Shown: positions 24,560 through 34,129, counted from the first letter of the stretch. The stretch: DNA of 64,000 nt from Streptomyces diastaticus subsp. diastaticus (GCF_011170125.1 NZ_BLLN01000005.1:868001-932000); one strand, 5' to 3'. Translations and numbers: made by a program. Notes: a model not told the origin generated them from the sequence alone.

Positions 24560-26179
24560 TCAGCGGACGCGCTCGACGCGGCGCTCGTCCCAGACCGGTT
24601 CGCTCGTCTCCCGCAGGCGGCCGTCGGAGCCGAAGACCAGGTAGCGGTCGAAGGAGCGGGCGAACCACCGGTCGTGGGTGACCGCGAGGACCGTCCCGTC
24701 GTACGCCTCCAGGCCGTCCTGGAGGGCGTCGGCGCTCTCCAGGTCGAGGTTGTCGGTGGGCTCGTCCAGGAGGAGCGCGGTGGTGCCGGCCAGTTCCAGC
24801 AGGAGGATCTGGAAGCGGGCCTGCTGGCCGCCGGAGAGGCGGTCGAAGCGCTGCTCGGCCTGGAGGGTCAGCTCGTAGCGGCGCAGTACCGAGTGGGCGG
24901 CGCCCCGGTCGTGGGCGTGCTCGGTCCACAGGATGTCGAGCAGGGTCCGCCCGTGCAGCTCGGGATGGGCGTGGGTCTGGGCGAAGTGGCCGGGGACCAC
25001 GCGGGCGCCGAGCCGCCAGGTGCCGGTGTGGGCGACGTCCTCGCCGGCGAGCAGGCGCAGGAAGTGCGACTTGCCGGAGCCGTTGGAGCCGAGCACGGCG
25101 ACCCGCTCGCCGTAGAAGACCTCCAGGTCGAACGGCTGCATGAGACCGGTCAGCTCCAGCCGCTCGCAGGTCAGCGCCCGGACGCCGGTGCGGCCGCCGC
25201 GCAGCCGCATCCGGATGTCCTGCTCACGCGGCGGCTCGGGCGGCGGCCCGGCCTCCTCGAACTTGCGCAGCCTGGTCTGCGCGGCGGCGTACCGGGAGGC
25301 CATCTCGTGGCTGACGGCGGCGGCCTGGCGGAGGTTGACCACCAGCTTCTTCAGCTGGGTGTGCTTCTCGTCCCAGCGGCGGCGCAACTCCTCGAAGCGT
25401 GCGAACCGCTGCTTGCGCGCCTCGTGGTACGTGTCGAACCCGGCACCGTGCACCCAGACGTCGGCCCCGGCGGGCCCCGGCTCGACGCTGACGATCTTCT
25501 CGGCGGAGCGGGCCAGCAGTTCGCGGTCGTGGGAGATGAACAGCACCGTCTTGCGCGTCTGGCGGATCTGCTCCTCCAGCCAGCGCTTGCCGGGGACGTC
25601 GAGGTAGTTGTCCGGCTCGTCGAGGAGCAGGACCTCGTCCTGACCGCGCAGCAGGTACTCCAGGACGAGGCGTTTCTGCTCGCCGCCGGAGAGGCTGCGC
25701 ACCTGGCGCCACTGGGCGCGCTCGTAGGGGATGCCGAGGGCGGCGGTGGTGCACATGTCCCAGAGGGTCTCGGCCTCGTACCCCTGCACCTCCGCCCAGT
25801 CGGCGAGGGCCTGGGCGTACGCCATCTGCGCCGCCTCGTCGTCCACGGTCATGACGGCGTGTTCGGCCCGGTCGACGGCGGCCGCCGCCGCCCGCAGGCG
25901 GGGCGGGGCCACGGAGACCAGCAGGTCGCGGACGGTGCGCTCGTCGCGGACGCTACCGACGAACTGGGGCATCACGCCGAGTCCGCCGCTGACGGTGACG
26001 GTGCCGCCGTGCGGCTTCAGCTCACCGGAGACGATCCGCAGCAGCGTGGTCTTCCCGGCGCCGTTCGGGCCGACCAGGGCGTAGGCGGCGCCCTCGGGCA
26101 CCCGGAACGACACGTCGCCCAGCAGAGTGCGCCCGTCGGGCAGGTCGTACTCCAGGTGCGCCACTTCGAGATGTCCCAT
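24560..26179 (-). CDS. ABC-F family ATP-binding protein
   Basis: A 539-residue soluble protein with two ABC cassettes and no membrane segments, the layout of ABC-F translation factors that act at the ribosomal exit site and often protect it from antibiotics. Cassette 1 has GPNGAGKTT near 37, signature SLSGGEQKRLVLEYLL, and LLLDEPDNYLD. The inter-domain linker includes a charged helical stretch (RRRWDEKHTQLKKLV). Cassette 2 has LGSNGSGKSHF, LSGGQQARFQILLLEL and LLLDEPTDNLD. The ATG at 26179 begins MGHLEVAHLEYDL. An ATG 9 bases earlier is possible. Whether it gives resistance or is a housekeeping factor cannot be decided here. Confidence 0.9.
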   Translation of the reverse strand: MGHLEVAHLEYDLPDGRTLLGDVSFRVPEGAAYALVGPNGAGKTTLLRIVSGELKPHGGTVTVSGGLGVMPQFVGSVRDERTVRDLLVSVAPPRLRAAAAAVDRAEHAVMTVDDEAAQMAYAQALADWAEVQGYEAETLWDMCTTAALGIPYERAQWRQVRSLSGGEQKRLVLEYLLRGQDEVLLLDEPDNYLDVPGKRWLEEQIRQTRKTVLFISHDRELLARSAEKIVSVEPGPAGADVWVHGAGFDTYHEARKQRFARFEELRRRWDEKHTQLKKLVVNLRQAAAVSHEMASRYAAAQTRLRKFEEAGPPPEPPREQDIRMRLRGGRTGVRALTCERLELTGLMQPFDLEVFYGERVAVLGSNGSGKSHFLRLLAGEDVAHTGTWRLGARVVPGHFAQTHAHPELHGRTLLDILWTEHAHDRGAAHSVLRRYELTLQAEQRFDRLSGGQQARFQILLLELAGTTALLLDEPTDNLDLESADALQDGLEAYDGTVLAVTHDRWFARSFDRYLVFGSDGRLRETSEPVWDERRVERVR

Positions 26180-26401
26180 GCGGGGCATCCCATCAGCAGC
26201 GACGGCCCGCGGGCAAACGAGTTCCCCGGACCCCTGGAGGCCGAACGGAGTCCGCGGCGTCGAACAGGGACGTGTCCCCGGTGCGGCTCGTCTCCCTCCT
26301 CCGGGCGAACCGCTCCGATGAGGCTTGCCCGAGCCCGCCACCGCCTCGAAGGATCATCCCGCTCGACCCTTCTCCGCACCCCTCATCCGGAAAGAGGCAC
26401 T

Positions 26402-26971
26402 GTGCCCGCTCTCGTCCGTACCGCCCTCCTGTCCACCGGCGCCGCCGCCTCGGCACTCGCGCTGGCCCTCTCCGGCGCGGCACCGGCCGCCGCTCTCCCG
26501 TACCCCGACCGGGACCTGGTCAACAAGACCGACGGCGGCCGGCTCGCCCTGTACGCCGACAGCACCGCGGAAGGGGCCACCGCCATCACGCTGCGCGACC
26601 CCGTGTACCGGTACCGCACGGAGGCGTGGCACGGCGAACGGACCGTCGTGAACGGTACGGTGCACTTCACCCTGCGGAACAAGGCGGCGGACAAGTGTCT
26701 CCAGCCGGCCACCGCGGAGGCCGCCCGCAAGACCAGGATCGTGGTCAGGAGCTGCGACGGCTCGCGGCTCCAGAGCTGGGCCCTCCACCCGGAGCGCGTC
26801 GGCGGGGCCGACACCGGGTGGTGGATGTGGCGCCCGTCGGTCAACAAGGACGTCGCCATGACGCTCGACCGGTACAACGACGGCGCCTGGGCGACCCTTC
26901 ACCTGGACACCGCCTACCCGTCGAACGACCGGCTGTGGAAGCTCGGCGGCAACGACGCGCCCTGGCAGTGA
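26402..26971 (+). CDS. Secreted beta-trefoil (ricin-type lectin-like) protein
   Basis: A 189-residue exported protein. The GTG at 26402 follows GAAAGAGG. The signal peptide is VPALVRTALLSTGAAASA to a cleavage after the AAPAAA region near residue 36. Mature sequence is a single roughly 150-residue beta-trefoil-like domain. It includes FTLRNKAADKCLQP and VRSCDGSRLQSWAL, which contains a Q-x-W motif as in ricin B subdomains, paired with two Cys likely to form a disulfide. No enzyme domain is attached. It may bind sugars extracellularly. It diverges from the ABC-F gene and ends at a strong stem-loop. Confidence 0.75.
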   Translation: MPALVRTALLSTGAAASALALALSGAAPAAALPYPDRDLVNKTDGGRLALYADSTAEGATAITLRDPVYRYRTEAWHGERTVVNGTVHFTLRNKAADKCLQPATAEAARKTRIVVRSCDGSRLQSWALHPERVGGADTGWWMWRPSVNKDVAMTLDRYNDGAWATLHLDTAYPSNDRLWKLGGNDAPWQ

Positions 26972-26977
26972 CCATCC

Positions 26978-27035
26978 CGCCCCGCCGCCGCGCCCCCGCA
27001 GCGACCGTGCCCGACGGGGGCGCGGCGGCGGGGCG
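26978..27035 (+). terminator. 21-bp stem-loop terminator after the beta-trefoil gene
   Basis: Bases 26978-26998 pair perfectly with 27015-27035 across a 16-base loop, 6 bases after the stop codon. The stem is entirely G/C. Confidence 0.85.
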
Positions 27036-27043
27036 GCGGGGCG

Positions 27044-27175
27044 GCGGCCGAGCACGGGGCGCGCCTGGTCGTCGTCAACGCCGAACCCGCCCCCTACGAC
27101 GCGCTCGCCGACGAAGTGGTCGGGGAGCCGATCGGCACGGCCCTGCCGGAACTGCTGCGGGGGCTGCGGGGCTGA
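27044..27175 (+). pseudogene. C-terminal remnant of a Sir2-type NAD-dependent deacetylase
   Basis: One frame reads AAEHGARLVVVNAEPAPYDA then LADEVVGEPIGTALPELLRG and stops at TGA 27175. This is the typical C-terminus of bacterial sirtuins, including the NAD-binding (L/V)VVxNxEPxPYD block. Nothing upstream in any frame continues the family: the catalytic His, zinc-finger Cys and GAGxS loop are absent, and the terminator stem abuts it. About 44 of roughly 240 residues survive. From memory, S. coelicolor has a sirtuin (SCO6464) between pssA and ogt, the same position, so this is probably its scar. Confidence 0.8.
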
Positions 27176-27529
27176 CGGTCGCCGCGCGGGCACGTGGACG
27201 ACCGCGACCGTCAGTGACTCGGTGGGGCGACCGGGGAGCGCCCGACGCCGCCGGGGGCACGGCCGGGGCCGGCGGCCGGCCCTACGGCAGGGGCCGCGCC
27301 CTGGACCCCCGGGGCTCGTCGAGGCGCGGCAAGGCGCCGCACCTTCGTCACCCGCGCGCCGGCCGGGGCCGGCGGCGGCCAGGGGTCCGCCGCTGCGCGA
27401 GGGCCCCGCCCTTGGCCGGCCGGGGCGCGCGCCGCCGGCCCGAGCGGGCCCGGGGCCCCGCGCCCGGGCTGCATCCGGCGGGGCCCCGCGGCAGCCTGCC
27501 CGGGGGGGGCGGGAGGGGCTGAGCGAGGT
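27176..27529. other. GC-rich intergenic stretch, no gene seen
   Basis: About 350 bases of very G/C-rich sequence between the sirtuin scar and ogt, with a run of eight G at 27502-27509. No recognisable coding remnant or structure. Confidence 0.5.
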
Positions 27530-28063
27530 TCAGGACAGGGCCGCTGTGGTGGCGTACCCCTCTCCGCGCTCGTGGGCCAGCAGGGCACGTTTGCGGTCGA
27601 TGCCGCCGCCGTAGCCGGTCAGGGAGCCGCTCGCGCCGATGACCCGGTGGCAGGGGACGATGATGCCGAGCGGGTTGCGGCCGTTGGCGAGGCCGACGGC
27701 GCGGGAGGCGCCCGGACGGCCCAGCGCCTCGGCGAGCTGGCCGTAGGTCCGCGTCCGGCCGTACGGGACGGTGCGGAGCTGCTCCCAGACCGAGCGCTGG
27801 AACGGGGTGCCGTCGAGGCGCAGTTCGAGGTCGAAGTCGGTGCGGGTCCCGGCGAAGTACGCGGCGAGCTGGTCGGCGGCCTCGCCGAACGGGCTGTCGT
27901 CGCGCGGGCCGAACTCCTCCTGGGCGGGCCGGTGGCGCTGCCCGGCCATGTAGAGCCCGCTGAGGACGCCGCCGGTGGCGACCAGGGTGAGCGGACCGCA
28001 GGGGCTGTCGACGACGGTGTGGCAGCGGGCGGCGGACGGGGCGGTTGCCGGGGTGCTGGTCAT
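27530..28063 (-). CDS. ogt: Methylated-DNA-[protein]-cysteine S-methyltransferase
   Basis: A 177-residue suicide repair protein that takes methyl groups from O6-methylguanine onto its own cysteine. The acceptor is Cys138 in [13 protein letters not shown]. It is preceded by the DNA-binding helix-turn-helix region ([26 protein letters not shown]), with the Arg finger in RAVG. The ATG at 28063 has GGAG 7 bases upstream. It lies 28 bases downstream of the Ada-AlkA gene on the same strand, so the two form an alkylation-repair operon. Confidence 0.94.
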   Translation of the reverse strand: MTSTPATAPSAARCHTVVDSPCGPLTLVATGGVLSGLYMAGQRHRPAQEEFGPRDDSPFGEAADQLAAYFAGTRTDFDLELRLDGTPFQRSVWEQLRTVPYGRTRTYGQLAEALGRPGASRAVGLANGRNPLGIIVPCHRVIGASGSLTGYGGGIDRKRALLAHERGEGYATTAALS

Positions 28064-28091
28064 GGCGGTGCTCCGGTGGGTGTGGTCGCGG

Positions 28092-29570
28092 TCAGGCGGG
28101 CAGGAGGTTGATCGGGTGGTCGTCGGTGGACCACAGGTACTGCACGGCGTACGCCCGCCAGGGTCGCCAGTCCGCGGCGCGGGCGGTCAGTCCGCCGGGA
28201 GCGCCCGGCAGGCCGAGGCGCTCGGCGGCGCGGCGCACTCCGAGGTCGGTGGCGGGGAAGGCGTCGGGGTCGCCGAGGGCGCGCATGGCGATGATCTCCA
28301 CCGTCCACGGACCGAAACCGGGCAGCGCCAGCAGCCGGGCGCGTGCCTCGTCCCAGTCCTCCTCGGGGCCGAGCCGGAGCGAGCCTTCGGCGAGGCGGGC
28401 CACCAGCGTGGTCAGGGTGGCGCGGCGGCTGCGGGGCATGGCGAGCTGCTCGGGGTCGAGTCCGGCGAGGTCGGCGGGGCGCGGGAAGAGGCGGGTGAGC
28501 CCGCCCGCCGGGTCCTCGACGGGGCTGCCGTACGCGGTGGCGAGGCGGGCGGCGTGGGTGCGGGCGGCGGCGGTGGAGACCTGCTGGCCGAGGACGGCCC
28601 GGACGGCGAACTCGGCGGCGTCGACGGTGCGCGGGACGCGGCGGCCGGGGGCCCGGGCGACGTGGGGGGCGAGGGTCGGGTCGGCGGCGAGCCGCTCGTC
28701 CACCGCCTCCGGGTCGGCGTCGAGGTCGAGCAGGCGGCGGCAGCGGCTGATGGCGAGGGTGAGGTCCCGCAGGTCGGTGAGGGCCAGGCGGCAGGCGATG
28801 TGGCCGGGTGCGGGGGCGAGCGTGGCGATGCCCGGGCCGTGCGGCAGGTCGAGTGTGCGGCGGTAGGCACCGTCGCGCCACTCCTCGACGCCGGGGACGG
28901 CGGTGGCGGCGAGGTGCCCGAAGACGTTGTCCGGGGTGAAGGGGGTGCGCAGCGGGAGCCGCAGCGAGACCGCGCCGGGTGCCGGGTCGCCGCCGGGGCC
29001 CGGCACGGCGCGGGTGCGGGCGCGCAGTTCGGTCGGGGAGAGCGCGTACACCTCGCGCACCGTGTCGTTGAAGGTGCGGACCGAGGAGAAGCCGGCGGCG
29101 AAGGCGATGTCGGCCATCGGCAGGGTGGTCGTCTCGACCAGCAGCCGGGCGGTCTGGGCGCGCTGGGCGCGGGCCAGGGCGAGCGGCCCGGCCCCGAGTT
29201 CCGCGCGAAGCTGCCGCTCGATCTGGCGGGTGCTGTAACCGAGTCGGGCGGCGAGGCCGGGGACGCCCTCGCGGTCGACGGTGCCGTCGGCGATGAGCCG
29301 CATGGCGCGGGCGACGGCGTCGGCGCGCTGGTTCCACTCGGGCGAACCCGGGGTGGTGTCCGGGCGGCACCGCTTGCAGGCCCGGAACCCGGCCTGCTGG
29401 CAGGCGGCGGCGCTGGGATGGAACACCATGTTGCGCGGCTTGGGCGGCACGGCGGGGCAGCTGGGGCGGCAGTAGATGCCGGTGGTCAGCACGGCGGTGA
29501 AGAACCAGCCGTCGAACCGGGCGTCCTTCGACCGCACGGCCCGCACGCAGCGCTCGGTGTCGGTGTACAT
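28092..29570 (-). CDS. Ada-AlkA fusion: methyl-sensing regulator joined to 3-methyladenine DNA glycosylase
   Basis: A 492-residue fusion. Residues 1-75 are the Ada zinc domain with Cys34, Cys38, Cys65 and Cys68 (GIYCRPSC and ACKRCRP), the same spacing as E. coli Ada. Cys34 is the methylphosphotriester acceptor. Residues about 85-190 are an AraC-type helix-turn-helix ([16 protein letters not shown] and [20 protein letters not shown]). The rest is AlkA: the N-terminal domain, the HhH motif [14 protein letters not shown], and the catalytic Asp in [10 protein letters not shown]. The protein should sense methyl damage, activate transcription and excise alkylated bases. The start MYTDTERC is preferred on homology. 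An in-frame ATG at 29621 adds 17 residues. The O6-methyltransferase half of E. coli Ada is supplied by the neighbouring ogt. Confidence 0.94.
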   Translation of the reverse strand: MYTDTERCVRAVRSKDARFDGWFFTAVLTTGIYCRPSCPAVPPKPRNMVFHPSAAACQQAGFRACKRCRPDTTPGSPEWNQRADAVARAMRLIADGTVDREGVPGLAARLGYSTRQIERQLRAELGAGPLALARAQRAQTARLLVETTTLPMADIAFAAGFSSVRTFNDTVREVYALSPTELRARTRAVPGPGGDPAPGAVSLRLPLRTPFTPDNVFGHLAATAVPGVEEWRDGAYRRTLDLPHGPGIATLAPAPGHIACRLALTDLRDLTLAISRCRRLLDLDADPEAVDERLAADPTLAPHVARAPGRRVPRTVDAAEFAVRAVLGQQVSTAAARTHAARLATAYGSPVEDPAGGLTRLFPRPADLAGLDPEQLAMPRSRRATLTTLVARLAEGSLRLGPEEDWDEARARLLALPGFGPWTVEIIAMRALGDPDAFPATDLGVRRAAERLGLPGAPGGLTARAADWRPWRAYAVQYLWSTDDHPINLLPA

Positions 29571-29945
29571 GACTCCAGCATCCTCGCTCCCCGGGGTGGG
29601 GCGCTGGCGAGAATCCGACATCAGCGTCCGGTGCCGCCGGCCGTCCCGCCGGACTTCGGGGCGGCGCGGTTCCGGCCGTCCGGCGGAACCGGTGGTGTGA
29701 ACGGGGAGGTGACCGGTTGACGTACGCCGGGAGGCGGGGCCCGGCGGGCGCCGGGAAACTGATTCCGCGTCCCGCAGACCGCTGCGGAGGGTGCCGCGTC
29801 CCTGGTGAACCGGTGTTCCGGCGCTCCGCGAGGGCACCCACGCGGCGGCCGGCTCCGCCACCCGGGCGAGCTGCCCCGCATCGGCAGCCAGGCACGATCG
29901 TTGAAGCGCTGCCCCCATTGTTTCTTTTTCGCCGAAAGACCACGC
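29571..29945. other. Divergent intergenic region, ada-alkA / trpA-like
   Basis: About 375 bases that must contain both divergent promoters. I see a TTGACG at 29717-29722 without a matching -10, and a pyrimidine-rich TTGTTTCTTTTTC near 29920, just before the trpA-like start. No Ada box or attenuator-like leader peptide with Trp codons is evident. Confidence 0.4.
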
Positions 29946-30758
29946 ATGTCTCACTCCACCGCCACCGGTCTCCCCAGCGCCCCGCCCGCGGAGTCCCGCC
30001 GGACCTCGCTCGGTGTCTTCCTCCCCTCCGGCCTGCCCGGCGTCCATCGGTACGTCGAGGCGCTGGCCCCCGCGCTGCCCCCCGGGCAGGACGGTTTCTT
30101 CGAGATCGGCGTCCCGCACGCGGAAGCGGTCTACGACGGCCCGCTCATCCGGGCCGTCTACCGCCAGGCCCTGCGGGACGGCGCCACGATGGCGGACCTC
30201 CTGCGGACCGTGGAGCACGCGGCCAGGCACGCGCCCGTGGTGGTGATGAGCTACTGGGAGCCGGTGCGGCGGTACGGCCCGGAACGGACGGCGCTGGCAC
30301 TCGCGGAGGCGGGCGCGGACGGCGCCATGATCGTCGACCTGCCCGCGGCGGCGGCGCCCGCCTGGCACGAGAGCGCCGCGCGGGCGGGCATCACGGCACC
30401 GCGCTTCGCCGCTCCGGACCTGCCCGACGCCGACCTGTGCCACCTCGCCCGGCTCGCCTCCGGGTGGCTCTACGCCCCCGCCAGCACCGCCCCCACCGGC
30501 TACCGGGGCCCGCTCGACCTGTGCGGCCTGGGGGCGGCCGTGCGGCGGCTGCGCACGGTGACGCCGCTGCCGGTGATGGCGGGCGTCGGCATCTCCACCC
30601 CCGCCCTCGCGGCGGCGGTCTCCCCCGTGGTCGACGGCATCGTCGTCGGCAGCCCCGTGCTGCGCGCCCTGGCCGCCGATCCCGACGAGGCTCCCGCCCT
30701 GGTCGAGCGATTCGCCCGGGCGGTCTGCGCCGAGGAGCAGCCGGTGCTGCCGGTGTGA
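29946..30758 (+). CDS. Orphan tryptophan synthase alpha-subunit paralogue (TrpA-like)
   Basis: A 270-residue TIM-barrel protein of the TrpA family, which cleaves indole-3-glycerol phosphate to indole. The strand-2 motif FFEIGVPHAEAVYDGPLI keeps both catalytic acids (the Glu49 and Asp60 equivalents), but the usual FSDPLAD between them is replaced by HAEAVYD. The loop-6 region reads ASTAPTGYRGPLDL in place of SRxGVTGxxxxL. The phosphate-binding end VMAGVGISTPALAAAVSP then GIVVGSPVLRAL is conserved. No trpB, trpC or other trp gene is near. The ATG at 29946 follows GAAAG. It may release indole or an indole analogue for a side pathway, or be a regulated spare copy. The true trp operon should be elsewhere. 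Confidence 0.85.
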   Translation: MSHSTATGLPSAPPAESRRTSLGVFLPSGLPGVHRYVEALAPALPPGQDGFFEIGVPHAEAVYDGPLIRAVYRQALRDGATMADLLRTVEHAARHAPVVVMSYWEPVRRYGPERTALALAEAGADGAMIVDLPAAAAPAWHESAARAGITAPRFAAPDLPDADLCHLARLASGWLYAPASTAPTGYRGPLDLCGLGAAVRRLRTVTPLPVMAGVGISTPALAAAVSPVVDGIVVGSPVLRALAADPDEAPALVERFARAVCAEEQPVLPV

Positions 30759-30764
30759 CGTGAG

Positions 30765-30786
30765 CCCGTACGCGATGGCGTACGGG
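30765..30786 (+). terminator. Stem-loop after the trpA-like gene
   Basis: CCCGTACGC-GATG-GCGTACGGG, a perfect 9-bp stem starting 7 bases after the stop codon. Confidence 0.65.
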
Positions 30787-30866
30787 GTCCCGTCGGCGGT
30801 GTCCGGGAGAAGGGCCGCGAGCCCCCGGGTCTCGCGGCCTCCTCGCCCGGTGCGGCGGGCGGGGCG

Positions 30867-31082
30867 TCAGGCGGGGGCGGCGAGGTGGAGTTCGGTGCCG
30901 CTGCCCCGGACGCCTTCGGCGGCGGCCTCGGTCAGGGCCGGGCCGGTGATGATGGCGTCGAAGTCGGAGAGGGAGGCGACGCGGTACTTGCCGAACTTGG
31001 AGGAGCCGGCCACCAGGACGGCGCTGCGGGAGCACTCCAGGGCGGCCCGCTTCACCTCGACCTCGGCGTCGGCCGGCGACGC
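30867..31082 (-). pseudogene. C-terminal remnant of a DeoR-family sugar regulator
   Basis: The minus strand encodes ADAEVEVKRAALECSRSAVL then VAGSSKFGKYRVASLSDFDA and a normal stop at 30867. This is the last 70 or so residues of a DeoR/GlpR-type repressor, including the EVxVKRA helix and the V-L-x-A-x-S-S-K-F block of the effector domain. The N-terminal helix-turn-helix and about 170 residues are gone. Upstream of 31082 the frame is open but the sequence is unrelated. Its lost 5' end faces the broken aldolase. Confidence 0.8.
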
Positions 31083-31107
31083 CCGCGCCACCCCCGCCTC
31101 CGGGCCG

Positions 31108-31470
31108 GGCGCCCGGGCCGTCGTCCACCCGCGCTCCCGGCACGCCACGGCCGTCTCCTGCCTGCCGCCGTGGTCGCGGCGGAGCGCCGTCCCGCCACTC
31201 ACCCCGTACTTCGTGATGCGGGTCGGCCAGACGCCCCTGCTGCCGCACGCCGCGCCCGGTGACGCCGGGCAGGCGAGGGAACGGGAACGGCAGGACCACG
31301 GCCCGGTCGTCTCCGGCGGCTCGGTCCGCGCGGCGGTCGACGCCGCCGTCGGACTGGAGGAGGTCTGCGCCCCGGTGCTCGCCCTCGGCGACCGACCGGC
31401 CCGCCTGCCGACCGAGGAGGAGGCCGGGGAGCCGGCCGGGCGGTACGGGTCCTGCTGGGGGGGGGAGTGA
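31108..31470 (+). pseudogene. 5'-truncated, mutated class II aldolase remnant (OtnC/FucA-like)
   Basis: One frame reads GARAVVHPRSRHATAVSC, then LTPYFVMRVGQTPLLPHAAP, then DHGPVVSGGS, and stops at 31470. This aligns with the C-terminal 60% of class II aldolase/adducin-family sugar-acid decarboxylases (four-carbon acid phosphate decarboxylase OtnC-like). The zinc motif is normally VVHLHSTHA. Here it is VVHPRSRHA, so the second His ligand is Arg. The first 85 or so residues are missing and no start or ribosome site exists. A run of nine G near 31457-31465 lies at the 3' end. It is not expected to be functional. Confidence 0.72.
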
Positions 31471-31665
31471 GTACGCCTCGCCGGGCGGCCCGGACGCCTG
31501 GGAACGGCGTACGGGGAGGGCAGGGCCGCCCTCGGTCCTCTCCCGGGCGCCACGGGCGGTCACGGCGTGGTGGCGGCAGGCTGCGGGGAACTCGGGGCCT
31601 GCCCGGGTGACGCTGCCCTCGACCGGCGTCGGTTCCGTCACGGCGTGAGGGCCACCGGTCCGTCC

Positions 31666-33111
31666 TCAGGCGCCCGCCCGGCCGCCGGCGGTGGGGCGGC
31701 CCAGATGGCGCCAGACCGCCTTGGCGGCGTTGTGCCCGGACATGCCGTGGACGCCGGGGCCCGGCGGGGTGGCCGAGGAGCAGAGGAAGACGGCGGGGTG
31801 CGGGGTGGTGTGCGGGGAGAGGGTCAGCCTCGGGCGCAGGAGGAGCTGGAGGCCGGAGGCGGCGCCGCAGGCGATGTCCCCGCCGACGTAGTTGGCGTTG
31901 CGGGCGGCCAGTTCCGGCGGCCCGGCGGCGGCGCGGGCGAGGACCCGGTCGCGGAAGCCGGGGGCGTACTCCTCCAGGCGGCGTTCGACGGCGTCGGTGA
32001 GGTCGCCGGTCCAGCCGTTGGGGACGTGGCCGTAGACCCAGAGGACGTGTTTGCCCTCCGGGGCGCGGGTCGGGTCGGCGAGGCTCGGCTGGACCGTGAT
32101 GAGGAAGGGCGGGGACGGCGGCCGGCCCTCGCGGGAGACGGCCCGCAGCGCGGCGCCGATCTCCCCGGCGTTCGCGCCGAGGTGGACGGTGGTGGCGCGG
32201 CGGGCGTCCGGCGAGGTCCAGGGGACGGGGCCGTCCAGGGCGTAGTCGAGCTTGAAGACACCGGCGCCGTAGCGGTAACCGGCGTAGTGGTCGCCGAGGC
32301 CGGCGATGCGGGCGAGCGCGGTGGGCGAGGTGTCGAAGACGTAGGCGCGGGCCGGTGGCAGGTCGTCGAGGCGCTTGACCTCGTAGCCGGTGTGGAGGGT
32401 GCCGCCGTGGTCGGTGAGGAGTCCGGCGAGGGCGTCGGAGATCGCCTGCGAGCCTCCCCGGGCGACCGGCCAGCCCCGGGCGTGCGCGGCCAGGGCGAAG
32501 ACCAGGCCGACGGCGCCGGTGCCGACACCGCTGAGCGGCGCCATGATGTGGCCGACCAGTCCGGCGAACAGCGTGCGGGCGCGCTCGTCCCGGAAGCGGC
32601 GCAGCAGCAGGGCGGCCGGGGGCAGGCCGGCCAGGCCGAAGCGGGCGAGGGTGAGCGGGTCGCGGGGCAGGGCGGTGGACGGCAGCCCCATGAAGTCGCG
32701 GAAGAGCGTCTGCCAGTGGGGCAGCAGTGGACTGACGAGCCTGCGGTACGCGGCGGCGTCCCGGGGCCCCAGGGAGGCGGCGCTCTCGCCGACGGAGCGG
32801 GCCAGCACGGCTGCCGGGCCGCCGTCGAGGAAGGGGTGGGCCATGGGCAGTGCGGCGTGCAGCCAGCGCAGCCCGTACCGCTCCAGGGGCAGGGCGTCGA
32901 AGGCCGGGGAGGTGACGCCGAGGGGATGCGCGGCGGAGCACGGGTCGTGGCGGAAGCCGGGCAGCGTCAGCTCCTCGGTGCGCGCTCCCCCGCCGATGCC
33001 CTCGGCGGCCTCGAAGACGGCGACGTCCAGGCCGCGCCGGGCCAGCTCGACGGCGGCGGTCAGCCCGTTGGGCCCGGAGCCTACGACGACGGCATCGTGC
33101 AGCGTGGGCAT
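31666..33111 (-). CDS. FAD-dependent oxidoreductase, phytoene-desaturase (CrtI)-like
   Basis: A 481-residue flavoprotein. The dinucleotide-binding motif is at the very N-terminus ([20 protein letters not shown]) followed by [17 protein letters not shown], the RxGG-type second FAD block. The C-terminal FAD-closing motif is [17 protein letters not shown]. It resembles the NAD(P)/FAD-dependent amine-oxidase/phytoene-desaturase superfamily. No other carotenoid genes are nearby, so the substrate is unknown. The ATG at 33111 starts [11 protein letters not shown]. It diverges from the nucleotidyltransferase gene, with 145 bases between. Confidence 0.85.
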   Translation of the reverse strand: MPTLHDAVVVGSGPNGLTAAVELARRGLDVAVFEAAEGIGGGARTEELTLPGFRHDPCSAAHPLGVTSPAFDALPLERYGLRWLHAALPMAHPFLDGGPAAVLARSVGESAASLGPRDAAAYRRLVSPLLPHWQTLFRDFMGLPSTALPRDPLTLARFGLAGLPPAALLLRRFRDERARTLFAGLVGHIMAPLSGVGTGAVGLVFALAAHARGWPVARGGSQAISDALAGLLTDHGGTLHTGYEVKRLDDLPPARAYVFDTSPTALARIAGLGDHYAGYRYGAGVFKLDYALDGPVPWTSPDARRATTVHLGANAGEIGAALRAVSREGRPPSPPFLITVQPSLADPTRAPEGKHVLWVYGHVPNGWTGDLTDAVERRLEEYAPGFRDRVLARAAAGPPELAARNANYVGGDIACGAASGLQLLLRPRLTLSPHTTPHPAVFLCSSATPPGPGVHGMSGHNAAKAVWRHLGRPTAGGRAGA

Positions 33112-33256
33112 GCGCAGACTCCTTGGTCGGCCGGGCCGGGCGTACCAGGATATGCGCGTGCGCCCGGCACGGGGCCGCCGGTACGGTGCCGTCGGGCCGG
33201 ACCGGGCCCCGGCTGCGGCTTCGCTCCGGCTGAGCCACCCCTGCGGAGAGGACGCC

Positions 33257-34129
33257 ATGACGGGGACGGGGAACGGGCCGCGCGGCGGCGAGGGGGCGGA
33301 GTGCGGCGACGGCGCGCCGGTGGCCTGGGAGCCGGTCGTCCGGATGGCCGAGGCGCTCACGGCGGTCCCCGGCGTCCGCGGTGTGCTCCTCGGCGGCAGC
33401 CGGGCCCGCGGCACGCACCGTCCGGACTCCGACTGGGACCTCGGCGTGTACTACCGAGGCGCGCCGGACCTCGGCCGCCTCGCCGCGCTGGCCTCGGCCG
33501 CGCAGGGCTCCCCGGTCCAGGTGGCGGGGCCGGGCGGCTGGGGGCCGTGGGTGAACGGTGGCGCGTGGCTGCGGGTGGACGGCGTCCCCGTCGACTGGAT
33601 CCTGCGCGACCTGGACCGGGTCGAGCGGGTGTGGGAGGACTGCCGCGCGGGCCGGTACGAGGTGGGCGTGCAGCCGGGGCACCCGCTGGGCTTCTGGTCG
33701 CCGGGCTACGCCGGCGAGGTGGCGTACGGACGGGTGCTCGCCGATCCGGCGGGCGAGCTGACCGCGCTGCGGCACCGGGTGCGGGTGGAGCCCGGTTACC
33801 CGGAGCCGCTGCGCCGGGCGCTGGCGGGGGCCGCCTGGGAGGCGGAGTTCTCGGTGGCGGCGGCCGCCAAGTCGGCGCCCGCCGGGGACGCTCTGCACGT
33901 GTCGCTCTGCCTGGCGCGGGCCTTCGGCGTGCTGGCGCAGGCGCTGCACGCCCATCACCGGCGCTGGCTGCTGAACGAGAAGGGCGCCCTGGCGGCCACC
34001 GCGGCGCTGCCCGGCACGCCGGAGGGGTTCGCGGACCGCGTCACCGCGTGCCTGACGGCGCTGGACCCCGGGGCGGTGGGGGCGGCGGCCGGGCTGGTCC
34101 GCGAGGTGCGGGGCGTGCTGGACGCCTGA
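33257..34129 (+). CDS. Nucleotidyltransferase-domain protein (pol-beta superfamily)
   Basis: A 290-residue cytosolic protein. The nucleotidyltransferase core [20 protein letters not shown] (about 46-65) has the GS loop and the DxD metal pair Asp59/Asp61. A third strand acid is likely in [11 protein letters not shown]. The C-terminal half is a helical bundle ([23 protein letters not shown]) typical of substrate-binding domains in kanamycin-nucleotidyltransferase relatives. The ATG at 33257 follows GAGAGG. Substrate, whether a small molecule or a tRNA, is unknown. No antitoxin-type HEPN partner is adjacent. Confidence 0.85.
   Translation: MTGTGNGPRGGEGAECGDGAPVAWEPVVRMAEALTAVPGVRGVLLGGSRARGTHRPDSDWDLGVYYRGAPDLGRLAALASAAQGSPVQVAGPGGWGPWVNGGAWLRVDGVPVDWILRDLDRVERVWEDCRAGRYEVGVQPGHPLGFWSPGYAGEVAYGRVLADPAGELTALRHRVRVEPGYPEPLRRALAGAAWEAEFSVAAAAKSAPAGDALHVSLCLARAFGVLAQALHAHHRRWLLNEKGALAATAALPGTPEGFADRVTACLTALDPGAVGAAAGLVREVRGVLDA

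Noticed and set aside
33257..34129. Toxin-antitoxin (MNT/HEPN) system
   Set aside because: The nucleotidyltransferase is too long for MNT antitoxins and has no HEPN partner next to it.
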